From an uncultured Paracoccaceae bacterium (GTDB taxonomy: Bacteria; Pseudomonadota; Alphaproteobacteria; Rhodobacterales; Rhodobacteraceae), in assembly GCA_947502145.1 (NCBI GenBank), contig CANMYO010000001.1, forward strand, positions 496,001 to 560,000: a DNA stretch of 64,000 nt. The letters are read 5' to 3'. Each line of letters opens with the position of its first letter. Position 1 is the stretch's first letter. The translations under genes were made by a program, and so were the position numbers. A model generated the notes under the pieces. It made no database searches. It was not told where the DNA came from and saw only the letters and a program-made list of their open reading frames with translations. Of this stretch, positions 1 through 8,498 are shown one piece after another.

Positions 1-48
1 CGACCCAGTCATCGCATTGGGGTATTTTTTGATTGTTTTCAAAGCCCA

Positions 49-78
49 TTTCGCGAATTGTATAGCTTGTTCGCGAAA
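49..78. promoter_or_regulatory. Paired TTCGCGAA repeats upstream of LytTR gene
   Basis: TTTCGCGAA at 49-57 and TTCGCGAAA at 70-78. The shared core TTCGCGAA starts 20 bp apart (50 and 70), about two helical turns, and ends 23 bp before the LytTR start codon at 101. LytTR domains are known to bind paired short repeats with roughly this spacing, so this is a candidate autoregulatory operator. The core is itself palindromic, so it can be read as a direct or an inverted pair. Confidence 0.4.
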
Positions 79-100
79 TTGCCGGGATAATCAGTTCACG

Positions 101-838
101 ATGCGTCAAATTTTTGGAGATGTTCGCTGGGAAGTTAAGGCCGTCGTATTCATTGGCCTGATCATTGTTTTCACCGTTGTCGGTCCGTTTGGAAGTTACG
201 AGCGCTACAGCTTTGCGCAGCGTTTTAGCTATTGGACGGCGATCATGGTGGGCGTCGGGTTTTTCATGCACATCTTCATTTCCATGGCCCTCCGCGCTCC
301 GGCGCTTGCCAATTGGTCAGCACTTCTGCGCGTTGTGATGGGGGCCTCTGCCGCCGCAATTCCGGGGGCTGGAATCGTGGAATTTGTGAACCAGATCTAT
401 GGCTCCTCAGCGGTTGCATTGGACCAGCTCATCACGACCTGGTTTCAAGTGTCGATTGTCGGCATCGTTGTTGGTGCCGTAGAATACATCGACTGGCGGC
501 CAAAGACCGAAGAAGCGCCGGCGATCCCTATGTCACCGTTTCACAAGCGCCTCGACCCGGAACTTGGAACCGACATTGTTTCGCTTTCAATGCAAGATCA
601 TTACGTTGAGGTCACAACAACACTTGGGACGACCGTCATTCTGATGCGGTTCAGTGACGCACTCGACGAAATTGCAAACTTGCCCGGTCAGCGCATTCAC
701 CGCTCGCACTGGGTCGCCCTGCCCCATGTCACCCGTCTCACCAAGCAAGGGAACAGGGTCCATGCGATCCTGTCAGATGAACGCCAAATCCCGGTAAGCG
801 CCACCTATCTCAAAGACATTAAGATGGCGCTTGAATAA
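101..838 (+). CDS. Membrane-anchored LytTR-family transcriptional regulator
   Basis: 245 aa. The N-terminal half has about four hydrophobic segments (around residues 8-26, 40-60, 70-92 and 115-130). The C-terminal ~95 residues match the LytTR DNA-binding domain: a beta-rich stretch with DHYVEV, then IHRSHW and the closing RQIPVSATYLKDIK. In this family the DNA-binding domain is tethered to the inner membrane and may sense a membrane signal. The open frame extends to a TTG at 17, but ATG 101 is preferred because the 28 extra residues do not look like coding sequence. A repeat pair at 49-78 lies just upstream. The ECF sigma gene follows on the same strand within about 55 bp. The signal sensed is unknown. 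Confidence 0.8.
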   Translation: MRQIFGDVRWEVKAVVFIGLIIVFTVVGPFGSYERYSFAQRFSYWTAIMVGVGFFMHIFISMALRAPALANWSALLRVVMGASAAAIPGAGIVEFVNQIYGSSAVALDQLITTWFQVSIVGIVVGAVEYIDWRPKTEEAPAIPMSPFHKRLDPELGTDIVSLSMQDHYVEVTTTLGTTVILMRFSDALDEIANLPGQRIHRSHWVALPHVTRLTKQGNRVHAILSDERQIPVSATYLKDIKMALE

Positions 839-891
839 AAAATTTGTCATTCCGCCAAGGATTGACCTCTGACGCGCGTCAAACCACCGTG

Positions 892-1434
892 ATGCTCATG
901 ACAACAAGCGACGAAGATCTTGCATTCGCAGCTGCGAATGGCGACCGGCAGGCGTTCTCAAGTCTGCTGGACCGCCATTATGATCGGCTGTTCGCATTTT
1001 GCTTTCGTCTGACCGGTGCACGGGCCGAAGCCGAGGATCTTACACAGGATATCTGTGCGGCGTTGCCAGCAAAGCTTGGCAGCTACCAACGCCGCGCAAA
1101 GGTCACAACCTGGCTCTACAAGGTTGCTGTCAACGCGGCGCACGACAGACGGCGCAGGCGGGCAAGTTATACCAAAGCGACCGAAGGCTGGGGTGATTGG
1201 GAAATGAACCGCACAGCGGCGATCGCCGACACAAATCGCGCCGTCGATTGGCTGACCATGGCGATGAGAACACTACCCGAGGATCTGCGCGACACGCTCG
1301 CACTTGTCCTTGACGATATGACCCATGCCCAAGCCGGAGACATTCTGGGGGTTTCCGAAGGCACAGTGAGTTGGCGCATATCGGAAGCCAAGAGAATGCT
1401 GCGCGCAATCAAGGAAATGGAGGACGCAGGATGA
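892..1434 (+). CDS. ECF-type RNA polymerase sigma factor
   Basis: 180 aa. Sigma region 2 is visible at about residues 15-85 (LFAFCFRLTG, EAEDLTQDI, VTTWLYKVAVNAAHDRRRR) and region 4 near the C terminus (LPEDLRDTL, ILGVSEGTVSWRISEAKRMLR). Size and domain order fit a group-4 (ECF) sigma factor. ATG 892 is chosen; ATG 898 is equally possible, and neither has a strong Shine-Dalgarno. The stop overlaps the ATG of the VWA gene (ATGA at 1431), so the two are translationally coupled. No conventional anti-sigma gene is adjacent; the coupled VWA membrane protein is the obvious partner, by context only. Confidence 0.85.
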   Translation: MLMTTSDEDLAFAAANGDRQAFSSLLDRHYDRLFAFCFRLTGARAEAEDLTQDICAALPAKLGSYQRRAKVTTWLYKVAVNAAHDRRRRRASYTKATEGWGDWEMNRTAAIADTNRAVDWLTMAMRTLPEDLRDTLALVLDDMTHAQAGDILGVSEGTVSWRISEAKRMLRAIKEMEDAG

Positions 1435-3491
1435 CCGACGACCTCGACGACATCAAGGCGATGATGGCAGAAGCGACACCACGTCCCGATCCGGGACGCC
1501 GGGCAGAAAACCTGACTCTGGCGGAAAAAAACTTCGATATGCTCCAAGGATCACGCGGTGGGCCGCGTCTAACCCCTGCAACTGGCCAAAAGGGCCTGCT
1601 TTCAGGAGTTAGACATATGCTTGATTCATTGACCACCAAAGGCGGTTTGACCGCCACAACAGCCCTCGTCGCGTGCGGGTTCCTATTCATGACCCCGACC
1701 GGCCAGGACCTTTGGCAACAGGCTCCGGCGGCGAAATCCACCGAGATCGGCCCGGACAGTACAGTCGCCCAGACCCGAACAGAAACCGCCGCAGACGATA
1801 CAAGTGTCGAGGCGCGTGACAGCGAGGAAGCCGGAGGTCTGGCCCCTGAGGTCATGGAGGCCCCGGTTGACAACATTGTGGCGAACCCAAATTCGCCTCC
1901 TCCTCCCGCCATCACGCTTAATGAACAGACTGAAGGCGGCTTTCATGATTTGGGCAACGCAAATGCGACCGCAATATTGTCGCTGGAATCCGCCCCGCTT
2001 GACCTTGCCGCGGAAGCACACAGCCGATCCCAATTTGCGCCGAGCACGCTGGTCGCCCCTGCACCCGCCGCGGACTATCCCATCCTGCAACAAGAGACGA
2101 ACACAGAGGCGTTCCCGGACGCCGCGCCGAACCCCTTGAAGATCACGCAGGATTCTCCGGTTTCGACATTTTCCATCGACGTTGACACAGCGGCCTACTC
2201 TGTTGTGCGATCCTCGTTGATGGCTGGGCAAGTACCGCCAAAAGAGGCGGTTCGCATCGAAGAGATGATTAACTATTTCCCCTACGATTACCCCGCACCT
2301 GACGCGGATGACGGTCCCTTTCGTCCAACCGTCAGTAGCATGACTACCCCTTGGAATCCTGACACCCAGCTTGTTCACATCGCGCTTCAGGGACAGTTGC
2401 CTGCGATTGAGACTCGCCCGCCCCTGAACCTCGTGTTCTTGATCGACACGTCCGGCAGCATGGACCAACCGAACAAACTGCCGCTGCTGAAGCAATCTTT
2501 GATGTTGATGCTGGATCAGCTTCGCCCCGAAGATGAAGTCGCCATTGTCGCCTACGCCGGATCAGCAGGCGAAGTTCTTGCCCCAACGCCCGCCTCTGAA
2601 AAAGGCATGATCCTTGCCGCACTTGCACGTCTAGGCGCGGGCGGTGGCACAAATGGGCAAAGCGGGTTGGAGCAGGCCTATGCGATCGCTGATCAGATGG
2701 CCGAAGATGGCGAAGTTTCACGCGTGCTGCTTGCCACCGATGGTGATTTCAACATCGGAATCCACGAGCCTGACGCGCTGAAAGACTTTATCAGCGACAA
2801 ACGGGACACCGGCACCTACCTCTCTGTCCTTGGTTTTGGCCGCGGCAACCTTGATGATGCGACCATGCAGGCCCTGGCACAGAACGGAAACGGGACAGCC
2901 GCCTATATTGACACATTGTCCGAAGCTCAGAAGGTTCTTGTTGATCAACTCACCGGTGCGCTTTTCACGATTGCGGGCGACGTGAAAATCCAGGTTGAGT
3001 GGAACCCGGCAGAAGTCGCCGAATATCGCCTGATCGGCTATGAAACGCGGGCGCTGAACCGCGAAGATTTCAACAACGACAAAGTCGATGCCGGTGAACT
3101 CGGCGCAGGTCACTCAGTGACGGCTGTCTATGAAATCACCCCGGTCGGCAGCCCCGCCCAACTTAGCGAACCGCTCAGATATGCCGCTGAAAACACTGTC
3201 GCGACGACCGGCGAACTTGGTTTCCTCAAGCTGCGCTACAAAGCGCCGGGTGAAAATGTCAGCGAACTGATCGAAACGCCAATCCGCCATGGATCAGAGG
3301 CAGGATCAGATGCCCGGTTCGCGGCCGCAATTGCCGGCTTTGGTCAGCTTTTGCGGGACGATACCTATCTAGGCGATTGGTCGTTTGATGATGCGATCGC
3401 GCTCGCAAATGCCAACCGCGGCGAAGACGCATTTGGTTACCGTAGCGAGGCGGTACAGCTTATGCGTCTTGCTGAAAGCCTGTCGCAGTAA
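1431..3491 (+). CDS. Membrane VWA-domain protein (YfbK-like) coupled to the ECF sigma factor
   Basis: 686 aa. A short acidic cytoplasmic N terminus is followed by one membrane helix at residues ~72-89 and a low-complexity Pro/Ala/Glu linker to ~240. Next come a YfbK-type N-terminal module (VDTAAYSVVR, EEMINYFPYDYP), the von Willebrand A domain with MIDAS motif DTSGS at 339-343, and a C-terminal extension as in YfbK. Topology predicts the VWA domain in the periplasm. The start overlaps the sigma stop by ATGA. The arrangement of cytoplasmic tail, one helix and sensor domain resembles a sigma-tethering protein, but I see no zinc-binding anti-sigma motif; that role is inference. Confidence 0.85.
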   Translation: MTDDLDDIKAMMAEATPRPDPGRRAENLTLAEKNFDMLQGSRGGPRLTPATGQKGLLSGVRHMLDSLTTKGGLTATTALVACGFLFMTPTGQDLWQQAPAAKSTEIGPDSTVAQTRTETAADDTSVEARDSEEAGGLAPEVMEAPVDNIVANPNSPPPPAITLNEQTEGGFHDLGNANATAILSLESAPLDLAAEAHSRSQFAPSTLVAPAPAADYPILQQETNTEAFPDAAPNPLKITQDSPVSTFSIDVDTAAYSVVRSSLMAGQVPPKEAVRIEEMINYFPYDYPAPDADDGPFRPTVSSMTTPWNPDTQLVHIALQGQLPAIETRPPLNLVFLIDTSGSMDQPNKLPLLKQSLMLMLDQLRPEDEVAIVAYAGSAGEVLAPTPASEKGMILAALARLGAGGGTNGQSGLEQAYAIADQMAEDGEVSRVLLATDGDFNIGIHEPDALKDFISDKRDTGTYLSVLGFGRGNLDDATMQALAQNGNGTAAYIDTLSEAQKVLVDQLTGALFTIAGDVKIQVEWNPAEVAEYRLIGYETRALNREDFNNDKVDAGELGAGHSVTAVYEITPVGSPAQLSEPLRYAAENTVATTGELGFLKLRYKAPGENVSELIETPIRHGSEAGSDARFAAAIAGFGQLLRDDTYLGDWSFDDAIALANANRGEDAFGYRSEAVQLMRLAESLSQ

Positions 3492-3523
3492 CGTATTCGT
3501 CAGGGGCGCTCTTCGGGGCGCCC

Positions 3524-4210
3524 CTAGTGCCGCAGATACGCTTCCATTTCATAGAAATCGCGCAACGTCTGTCCCCGTTCCGGACGGAAACGTCCGGCGC
3601 TCTTTGCGGATACCACACGGTCCAGTCGGAACATCCGAAAATCTGCGCGCAATTCGCACCAGCAGACCGCAGTCCAAACCTTTCCCCAGAACCAGACACC
3701 CAATGGCCGCACGACACGCGCGGTCGGATTGCCGTCCTGGTCTTCATAGGCCATTTCAAGCCGCATGCAGTTTTCAGCCGCCTCCTCAAATTGATCGAGA
3801 AATTCCCGCCACGCCCGCTCGGCCCAGGGCATTTGCACGGCATGAATCTGCACCTGCCCAGCGCGCAGCCGGGCATCTTCAGGCAGCACCGTGTCAATCT
3901 TAACGAGCGCTTCCTCCGCTGCAGCGGCCATCTTGGCACCTCCCCACGTCTGCAAAATGCGCGCACCCGCGATCAGTGCAACAATTTCGTCATGGGTAAA
4001 CATCAGCGGTGGCAGATCATAACCGTCGCGCATCAGATAGCCGACGCCCGCTTCACCCTCGATGGGGACGCCAGAGCCGACCAGGTGGGCGATGTCACGA
4101 TAGATCGTGCGTGGCGTTACCTCCAGTCGCTCAGCCAGTTTCCCGGCAGTCATCAGCCGACCGCCACGCAAATACTGCAATATCTGAAACAGGCGATCGG
4201 CTCGACGCAT
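3524..4210 (-). CDS. YafY/WYL-family transcriptional regulator
   Basis: 228 aa. The N-terminal HTH_11 winged helix is clear (RRADRLFQILQYLRG, LAERLEVTPRTIYRDI), followed by GVPIEGEAGVGYLM and a C-terminal WYL-like effector region. The family usually regulates its own operon or a neighbour in response to a small ligand. Its ATG overlaps the stop of the upstream VOC gene (4210), so the two form a coupled two-gene operon. The ligand is unknown. Confidence 0.85.
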   Translation of the reverse strand: MRRADRLFQILQYLRGGRLMTAGKLAERLEVTPRTIYRDIAHLVGSGVPIEGEAGVGYLMRDGYDLPPLMFTHDEIVALIAGARILQTWGGAKMAAAAEEALVKIDTVLPEDARLRAGQVQIHAVQMPWAERAWREFLDQFEEAAENCMRLEMAYEDQDGNPTARVVRPLGVWFWGKVWTAVCWCELRADFRMFRLDRVVSAKSAGRFRPERGQTLRDFYEMEAYLRH

Positions 4211-4572
4211 CAGGCGGACTCGAACAACCCGATGGAGTTTCCATCGAGATCTTTGGCATAAGCGAACCGGCCCGCGGGGATTTCGACAATAGGGCTCAGC
4301 ACCTTGCCGCCCGCTTTGTCACACCGCGCCATTGCTGATTCCAAATCGGTCTCAACCGCCAAATGAACAGTATTTCCAGCTTCGCTTGCGGGCTTTCCAG
4401 GGTAAAGATGCCCACCAGCCGTGCTCATTTGCCCGCCCAATACCGCCATCGGATTGGGGCCCGAATTGTCGATGGTCATTTGATACCCAAATACTTCATT
4501 GTAGAATGCAACTGATTTTTCCATGTCCGTGACCGGGATTTCGGTCCAGGCAACAATTGTGCGGTCTGTCAT
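4210..4572 (-). CDS. VOC-family (glyoxalase/bleomycin-resistance fold) protein
   Basis: 120 aa with the two-module VOC pattern: EIPVTDMEKSVAFYNEVFGY at the N terminus and GRFAYAKDLDGNSIGLFE at the C terminus. The family contains metal-dependent lyases, dioxygenases and binding proteins, and the substrate cannot be named here. ATG 4572 is preferred over the frame's earlier codon because GAGAAGAGAC precedes it and the family N terminus starts here. It is the first gene of an operon with the downstream YafY regulator (ATGA overlap), with TGACA-type elements upstream. Confidence 0.8.
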   Translation of the reverse strand: MTDRTIVAWTEIPVTDMEKSVAFYNEVFGYQMTIDNSGPNPMAVLGGQMSTAGGHLYPGKPASEAGNTVHLAVETDLESAMARCDKAGGKVLSPIVEIPAGRFAYAKDLDGNSIGLFESA

Positions 4573-4910
4573 GTCTCTTCTCCATGTTTCGTGACAGACA
4601 CTATCTGACATACCCCTACTGACAGCGTTGTGTCAGCATCATTCAGGTACTCCTGCGGCGCCGCGATTCCACGCGCGATCACACGTCATGGGCCCGCACA
4701 TCCAACAAGCGTTCCGATCCAAATCGCCGCTTCGACCTTGCCGGTCACGCGCTGCCGAATGGGGGCGAGGAGGTCATGCCCTCATTGGGCAAATGAAGAG
4801 AGCGCACGCAGATTACCCGCCCCGGCTACACCCATGGAGCGGAATGACTCACGCCACGGGACAATTGTGTTTTGTTCTGACCAAGACAAATATTGGCCGA
4901 ACTCGGTAAA
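4573..4910. other. 338-bp spacer between VOC operon and cysK
   Basis: It contains the TGACA dyad cluster near the VOC start. The rest (about 4640-4905) has only short overlapping open frames without ribosome-binding sites or recognisable protein content. A weak TGCCC-N5-GGGCA stem lies at 4777-4791. I see no clear terminator for cysK and no gene. Confidence 0.5.
4592..4636. promoter_or_regulatory. Cluster of TGACA/TGTCA half-sites upstream of the VOC-YafY operon
   Basis: Within 45 bp the spacer holds TGACAGA (4592), CTGACA (4605-4610) and the perfect dyad CTGACA-N6-TGTCAG (4619-4636). They lie 20-64 bp upstream of the VOC start codon, where an autoregulated operator would be expected. Assignment to the YafY protein is inferred from position. 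Confidence 0.35.
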
Positions 4911-5978
4911 TCAGCCCATTTGATATCCATCAGTGGATTGGGAAATGGAAATCTCTTCCGGAGACATGTCTTCCTCGATTTCGTCAAACAGCGGCGTGGA
5001 TAAGTAGCGCTCGCCCGTGTCTGGCAACATACACAGGATGTTTGCGCCTGGCTCTGCGGCCTCAGCCACCTGCATGGCAACAGCAAAGCTTGCCCCGCCT
5101 GATATGCCGGTCAAGATCCCCTCTTTGGCGGCAAGCCTTTGCGCCCATTTGATGCCATCGGGGCCAGCAATGGGACGCAACTCGTCATAATAAGCCCCAT
5201 CAACGGCCTCCTGCAGCACATACGGGACAAAGTCCGGCGTCCATCCTTGTATCGGATGCGGCTCAAAGGCAGGGTGGCTGGCTGCTGGCGCATTTGTATC
5301 ATCACGGGATTGCGCCTTGCCACTGCCAAGCAATTGCGCATTTGCTGGTTCGGAAAGCACGATCTTCGTGTCCGGTCGCTCTTTGCGCAAGACGCGGGCG
5401 ACGCCCGTGACGGTCCCCCCGGTGCCATAGCCCGTCACGAAAGCCGTAAGCGGCACATCATCAAAATCCCGCAAGATCTCCTGTGCGGTGGTTGCTGCGT
5501 GGATATCGGCATTTGCTTCTGTCTCGAACTGACGGGCCAGGAACCAGCCATGTTCCTCAGCCAGTTCGACGGCCTTACGATACATGCCAAAGCCCTTTTC
5601 CGCGCGCGGTGTCAGCACAACTTTTGCACCATACATGCGCATCAGCTTGCGCCGTTCGACTGAAAAACTATCTGCCATCGTCACAACAAGCGGATAGCCC
5701 TTTTGGGCGCAGACCATTGCCAGGCCGATCCCGGTATTGCCACTTGTCGCTTCGACAACTGTTTGCCCCGGTTTCAGGGCCCCACTTTTTTCCGCAGCCT
5801 CAATGATGCTCATGGCAAGCCGATCCTTCACCGACCCTGCTGGATTGAACGCTTCGAATTTCACAAACAGATTCACGCCCTTGGGGGCAAGGTTATTCAC
5901 CTTGATGACAGGGGTGTTTCCAATGGTCTCAAGAACACTTCCAAAGCGCTGTCCATTTTTGCTCTGTGTTGAATTCAT
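4911..5978 (-). CDS. cysK: Cysteine synthase A (O-acetylserine sulfhydrylase)
   Basis: 355 aa, PLP-dependent fold type II. It converts O-acetyl-L-serine and sulfide to L-cysteine in the cytoplasm. Visible motifs are AGSVKDR with the PLP lysine at K51, the substrate loop TSGNTG, and the phosphate-binding GTGGTVTG. ATG 5978 is preferred over the longer frame because AAGGA stands 8 nt upstream and the conserved N terminus begins at FGSVLETIGNTP. The C terminus is somewhat longer than in enteric CysK. It is transcribed alone, divergently from nothing obvious. Confidence 0.93.
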   Translation of the reverse strand: MNSTQSKNGQRFGSVLETIGNTPVIKVNNLAPKGVNLFVKFEAFNPAGSVKDRLAMSIIEAAEKSGALKPGQTVVEATSGNTGIGLAMVCAQKGYPLVVTMADSFSVERRKLMRMYGAKVVLTPRAEKGFGMYRKAVELAEEHGWFLARQFETEANADIHAATTAQEILRDFDDVPLTAFVTGYGTGGTVTGVARVLRKERPDTKIVLSEPANAQLLGSGKAQSRDDTNAPAASHPAFEPHPIQGWTPDFVPYVLQEAVDGAYYDELRPIAGPDGIKWAQRLAAKEGILTGISGGASFAVAMQVAEAAEPGANILCMLPDTGERYLSTPLFDEIEEDMSPEEISISQSTDGYQMG

Positions 5979-6138
5979 GGTGATATTCCTTTTCCCGGGT
6001 TGCGCCGACGCCATCGCGCTGCGCCGTTTCATGCGCTGAGCATGTTCCGCATACGCGCGCGGCGACTGTTGGCGTTCCGAAATCATGAATAACCGTTGTT
6101 TACCTGCACGTCACGTAGTGCCTGTTGTCCGCCTATGC

Positions 6139-7203
6139 CTAATCAACGTCTTTCGACCGCGGGGCCGCAACGGGCGGAACCCGCCCGGGCAGGCCGCGCA
6201 GATGCGGGCGGGAGGTTGCAGAGGGCGCGGTTTCCGCCGGAACCTTGCGCGGGTCGCCCCGCCGGGCCGGGCGTCCCATGCGCGGTGTGCGCAGAAAAGT
6301 CCCCGTCTCGAAACGCGTTCTGGTGCGCAGGACGGGGGTGTTTTCTGACGCGTCAGGCCGGCTTTCGCGTAAGACGATGTAGAGGCCACTTAAGATGATG
6401 ATCGCAGCACCCAACAGCGTGGAGTTTGTCGGTGCTTCGTCGAATATGAAATAGCCGAATGCAGAGGCCCAGATGATCTGGCTGTACTGCATCGGAGCAA
6501 CAATTGCCGCTTCACCTGACCTGTAGGCTGAAATGACAAAGCGTCCGGCAACGAAGGCCATCGTCGCGATAATCGCCAGAATACCCAGATGACTGAACGG
6601 CATGGGCTCATAGACCAGCGACAGCGCAAACCCCATCAGAAAGAAGTTCGCGACCATGGGATAAAGCAAAAGCACTACGGGGCGCTCTTCGCCGCCAATC
6701 TTGCGGACAACAATCGATGCCACGGCACTGGCAATCGCGGCAGCCATCGCCGCAAAATGACCCAGCGAAAATTCGGTGCTGCCCGGTTGCAGGACAACCA
6801 TGACCCCGGCCAGCCCGACCAGGACGGCGAGCCACCTGCGGATGCGTACTTTCTCACCCAGAACCGGGATGGCAAGTATGGTGATCAGCAATGGCGCCGC
6901 AAACAGGATTGCATATGTCTGGGCCAGCGGCAGAACGGTGAAGGCGTAAAACGCCGAAACGCCGGTAATCACGGCTGCGGCTGTCCGCAAAGCCATCCAC
7001 CACGGATGTTGGGGCAGCAACGTGCCCGGCGTGGCGTCACGCATCAGTGTAAGCGTCGCAAGCGGAAAACTGAACAAGACGCTAAAGAACACGATCTGAA
7101 CGGGTGAATACATCCCGCCAAGAAATTTGATCAGGACATCATGGGACGCGAAAATGCCAAAGGCGAGAAGCGCAAATAGCGCGCCGCGTGCGTTTGCGGA
7201 CAT
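6139..7203 (-). CDS. DMT-superfamily (EamA) transporter with a basic C-terminal tail
   Basis: 354 aa with about ten hydrophobic segments in two EamA repeats, typical of drug/metabolite exporters in the inner membrane. ATG 7203 follows GAAAG and begins the hydrophobic region directly. After the last helix (about residue 275) a ~75-residue Arg/Pro-rich tail reads through very GC-rich DNA containing a perfect hairpin (CGGGCGG-AAC-CCGCCCG, 6171-6187). The first part of the tail (SENTPVLRTRTR) looks protein-like. The last ~35 residues may be read-through into former 3' untranslated sequence. Substrate unknown. Confidence 0.8.
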   Translation of the reverse strand: MSANARGALFALLAFGIFASHDVLIKFLGGMYSPVQIVFFSVLFSFPLATLTLMRDATPGTLLPQHPWWMALRTAAAVITGVSAFYAFTVLPLAQTYAILFAAPLLITILAIPVLGEKVRIRRWLAVLVGLAGVMVVLQPGSTEFSLGHFAAMAAAIASAVASIVVRKIGGEERPVVLLLYPMVANFFLMGFALSLVYEPMPFSHLGILAIIATMAFVAGRFVISAYRSGEAAIVAPMQYSQIIWASAFGYFIFDEAPTNSTLLGAAIIILSGLYIVLRESRPDASENTPVLRTRTRFETGTFLRTPRMGRPARRGDPRKVPAETAPSATSRPHLRGLPGRVPPVAAPRSKDVD

Positions 7204-7337
7204 CGGATTACTTTCATCAGGGCGCTGACGTTGTTGCTTTGCCTGACAAAGTGGCCCCGTCACGTCAAGCGTTGCGTTGATGCGAAACGGGCGCATGGTT
7301 GCCCATACGCCCGCAGCAATCGGTCTGTACCGAAAGG

Positions 7338-8441
7338 CTAAAGGCTGGCGTCAAGTGCTGCGAGGATAACGTCGCCCATCTCGGATGTGGACAGGGGCGT
7401 GCCACCCTCCGGTCCCATCAGATCACCTGTGCGCGCGCCGTCAGAAAGCACCTTTTCGATGGCGGCCTCAAGGCGGTCCGCCTCGGCACCTTCGTCAAAC
7501 GAATAGCGCAGCGCCATTGCAAAGCTCAGGATGCAGGCGATCGGATTTGCCTTGCCTTGTCCTGCAATGTCGGGCGCCGACCCGTGAACCGGTTCATACA
7601 TCGCCTTGGGGCGGCCATTTGCCATCGGCAATCCCAAAGAGGCGGATGGCAACATGCCAAGCGACCCGGTCAGCATCGCAGCACAGTCAGACAAAATGTC
7701 GCCAAACAGATTGTCGGTCAGGATCACATCAAATTGCTTGGGCGCACGAACCAACTGCATCGCGCCATTGTCGGCATACATGTGGCTCAACGTGACTTCG
7801 GGGTAATCTGCGTGCACCTCGGTCACAACGTCGCGCCACAGGATACCGCTTTCCATCACATTGGCTTTCTCCATTGAGCAGACCCGCTTGTCGCGTTTCA
7901 TCGCCAGATCAAAGGCCGCACGGGCCGCGCGTTCAATCTCTGCCTCGGTATAGCGCTGCGTGTTCACGCCAACGCGCATATTGTCCTCGACATGAATGCC
8001 ACGAGGTTCTCCAAAGTACACACCTGACGTCAGCTCGCGCACGATCATGATATCAAGACCCGCGACTACATCCTTTTTCAGCGAGGAAAAATCAGCCAGC
8101 GCGTCAAAACACTGCGCCGGGCGAAGATTCGCGAACAAATCCATTTCCTTGCGCAGGCGCAGCAGGCCACGCTCTGGCTTTACGCTGAAATCAAGATCGT
8201 CGTACTTCGGGCCGCCAACAGCGCCCAAAAGTACCGCGTCAACCGCTTGCGCCTTTGCCATCGTGTCGTCGTGCAAAGGCACACCATGCACATCATATGC
8301 CGCCCCGCCGACAAGGTCTTCGGACACATCAAATGACAGGCTGCGTTTGTCCCCATACCAATCGATAATGCGCTTCACTTCGACCATGACTTCGGCACCG
8401 ATGCCGTCACCCGCGAGGATCAAAAGAGAGGGATTAGACAT
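7338..8441 (-). CDS. leuB: 3-isopropylmalate dehydrogenase
   Basis: 367 aa, full family length. It oxidises and decarboxylates 3-isopropylmalate with NAD in leucine synthesis. Motifs include GDGIGAEV at the N terminus, [25 protein letters not shown], and [18 protein letters not shown] near the C terminus. The direction is the same as leuD and leuC, but it is separated from them by four genes on both strands. The start follows directly after a short leader with no competing upstream codon. Confidence 0.96.
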   Translation of the reverse strand: MSNPSLLILAGDGIGAEVMVEVKRIIDWYGDKRSLSFDVSEDLVGGAAYDVHGVPLHDDTMAKAQAVDAVLLGAVGGPKYDDLDFSVKPERGLLRLRKEMDLFANLRPAQCFDALADFSSLKKDVVAGLDIMIVRELTSGVYFGEPRGIHVEDNMRVGVNTQRYTEAEIERAARAAFDLAMKRDKRVCSMEKANVMESGILWRDVVTEVHADYPEVTLSHMYADNGAMQLVRAPKQFDVILTDNLFGDILSDCAAMLTGSLGMLPSASLGLPMANGRPKAMYEPVHGSAPDIAGQGKANPIACILSFAMALRYSFDEGAEADRLEAAIEKVLSDGARTGDLMGPEGGTPLSTSEMGDVILAALDASL

Positions 8442-8498
8442 GTGCTGTGTCCTTGTCTGACTAAAGTTGACGTGGCCTAGCCTGACAGCGCGGAACGT

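Noticed and set aside
4626-4923. Two overlapping ~95-codon plus-strand frames before cysK
   Set aside because: No ribosome-binding site, unusual composition and no protein-like pattern; they merely fill a spacer.
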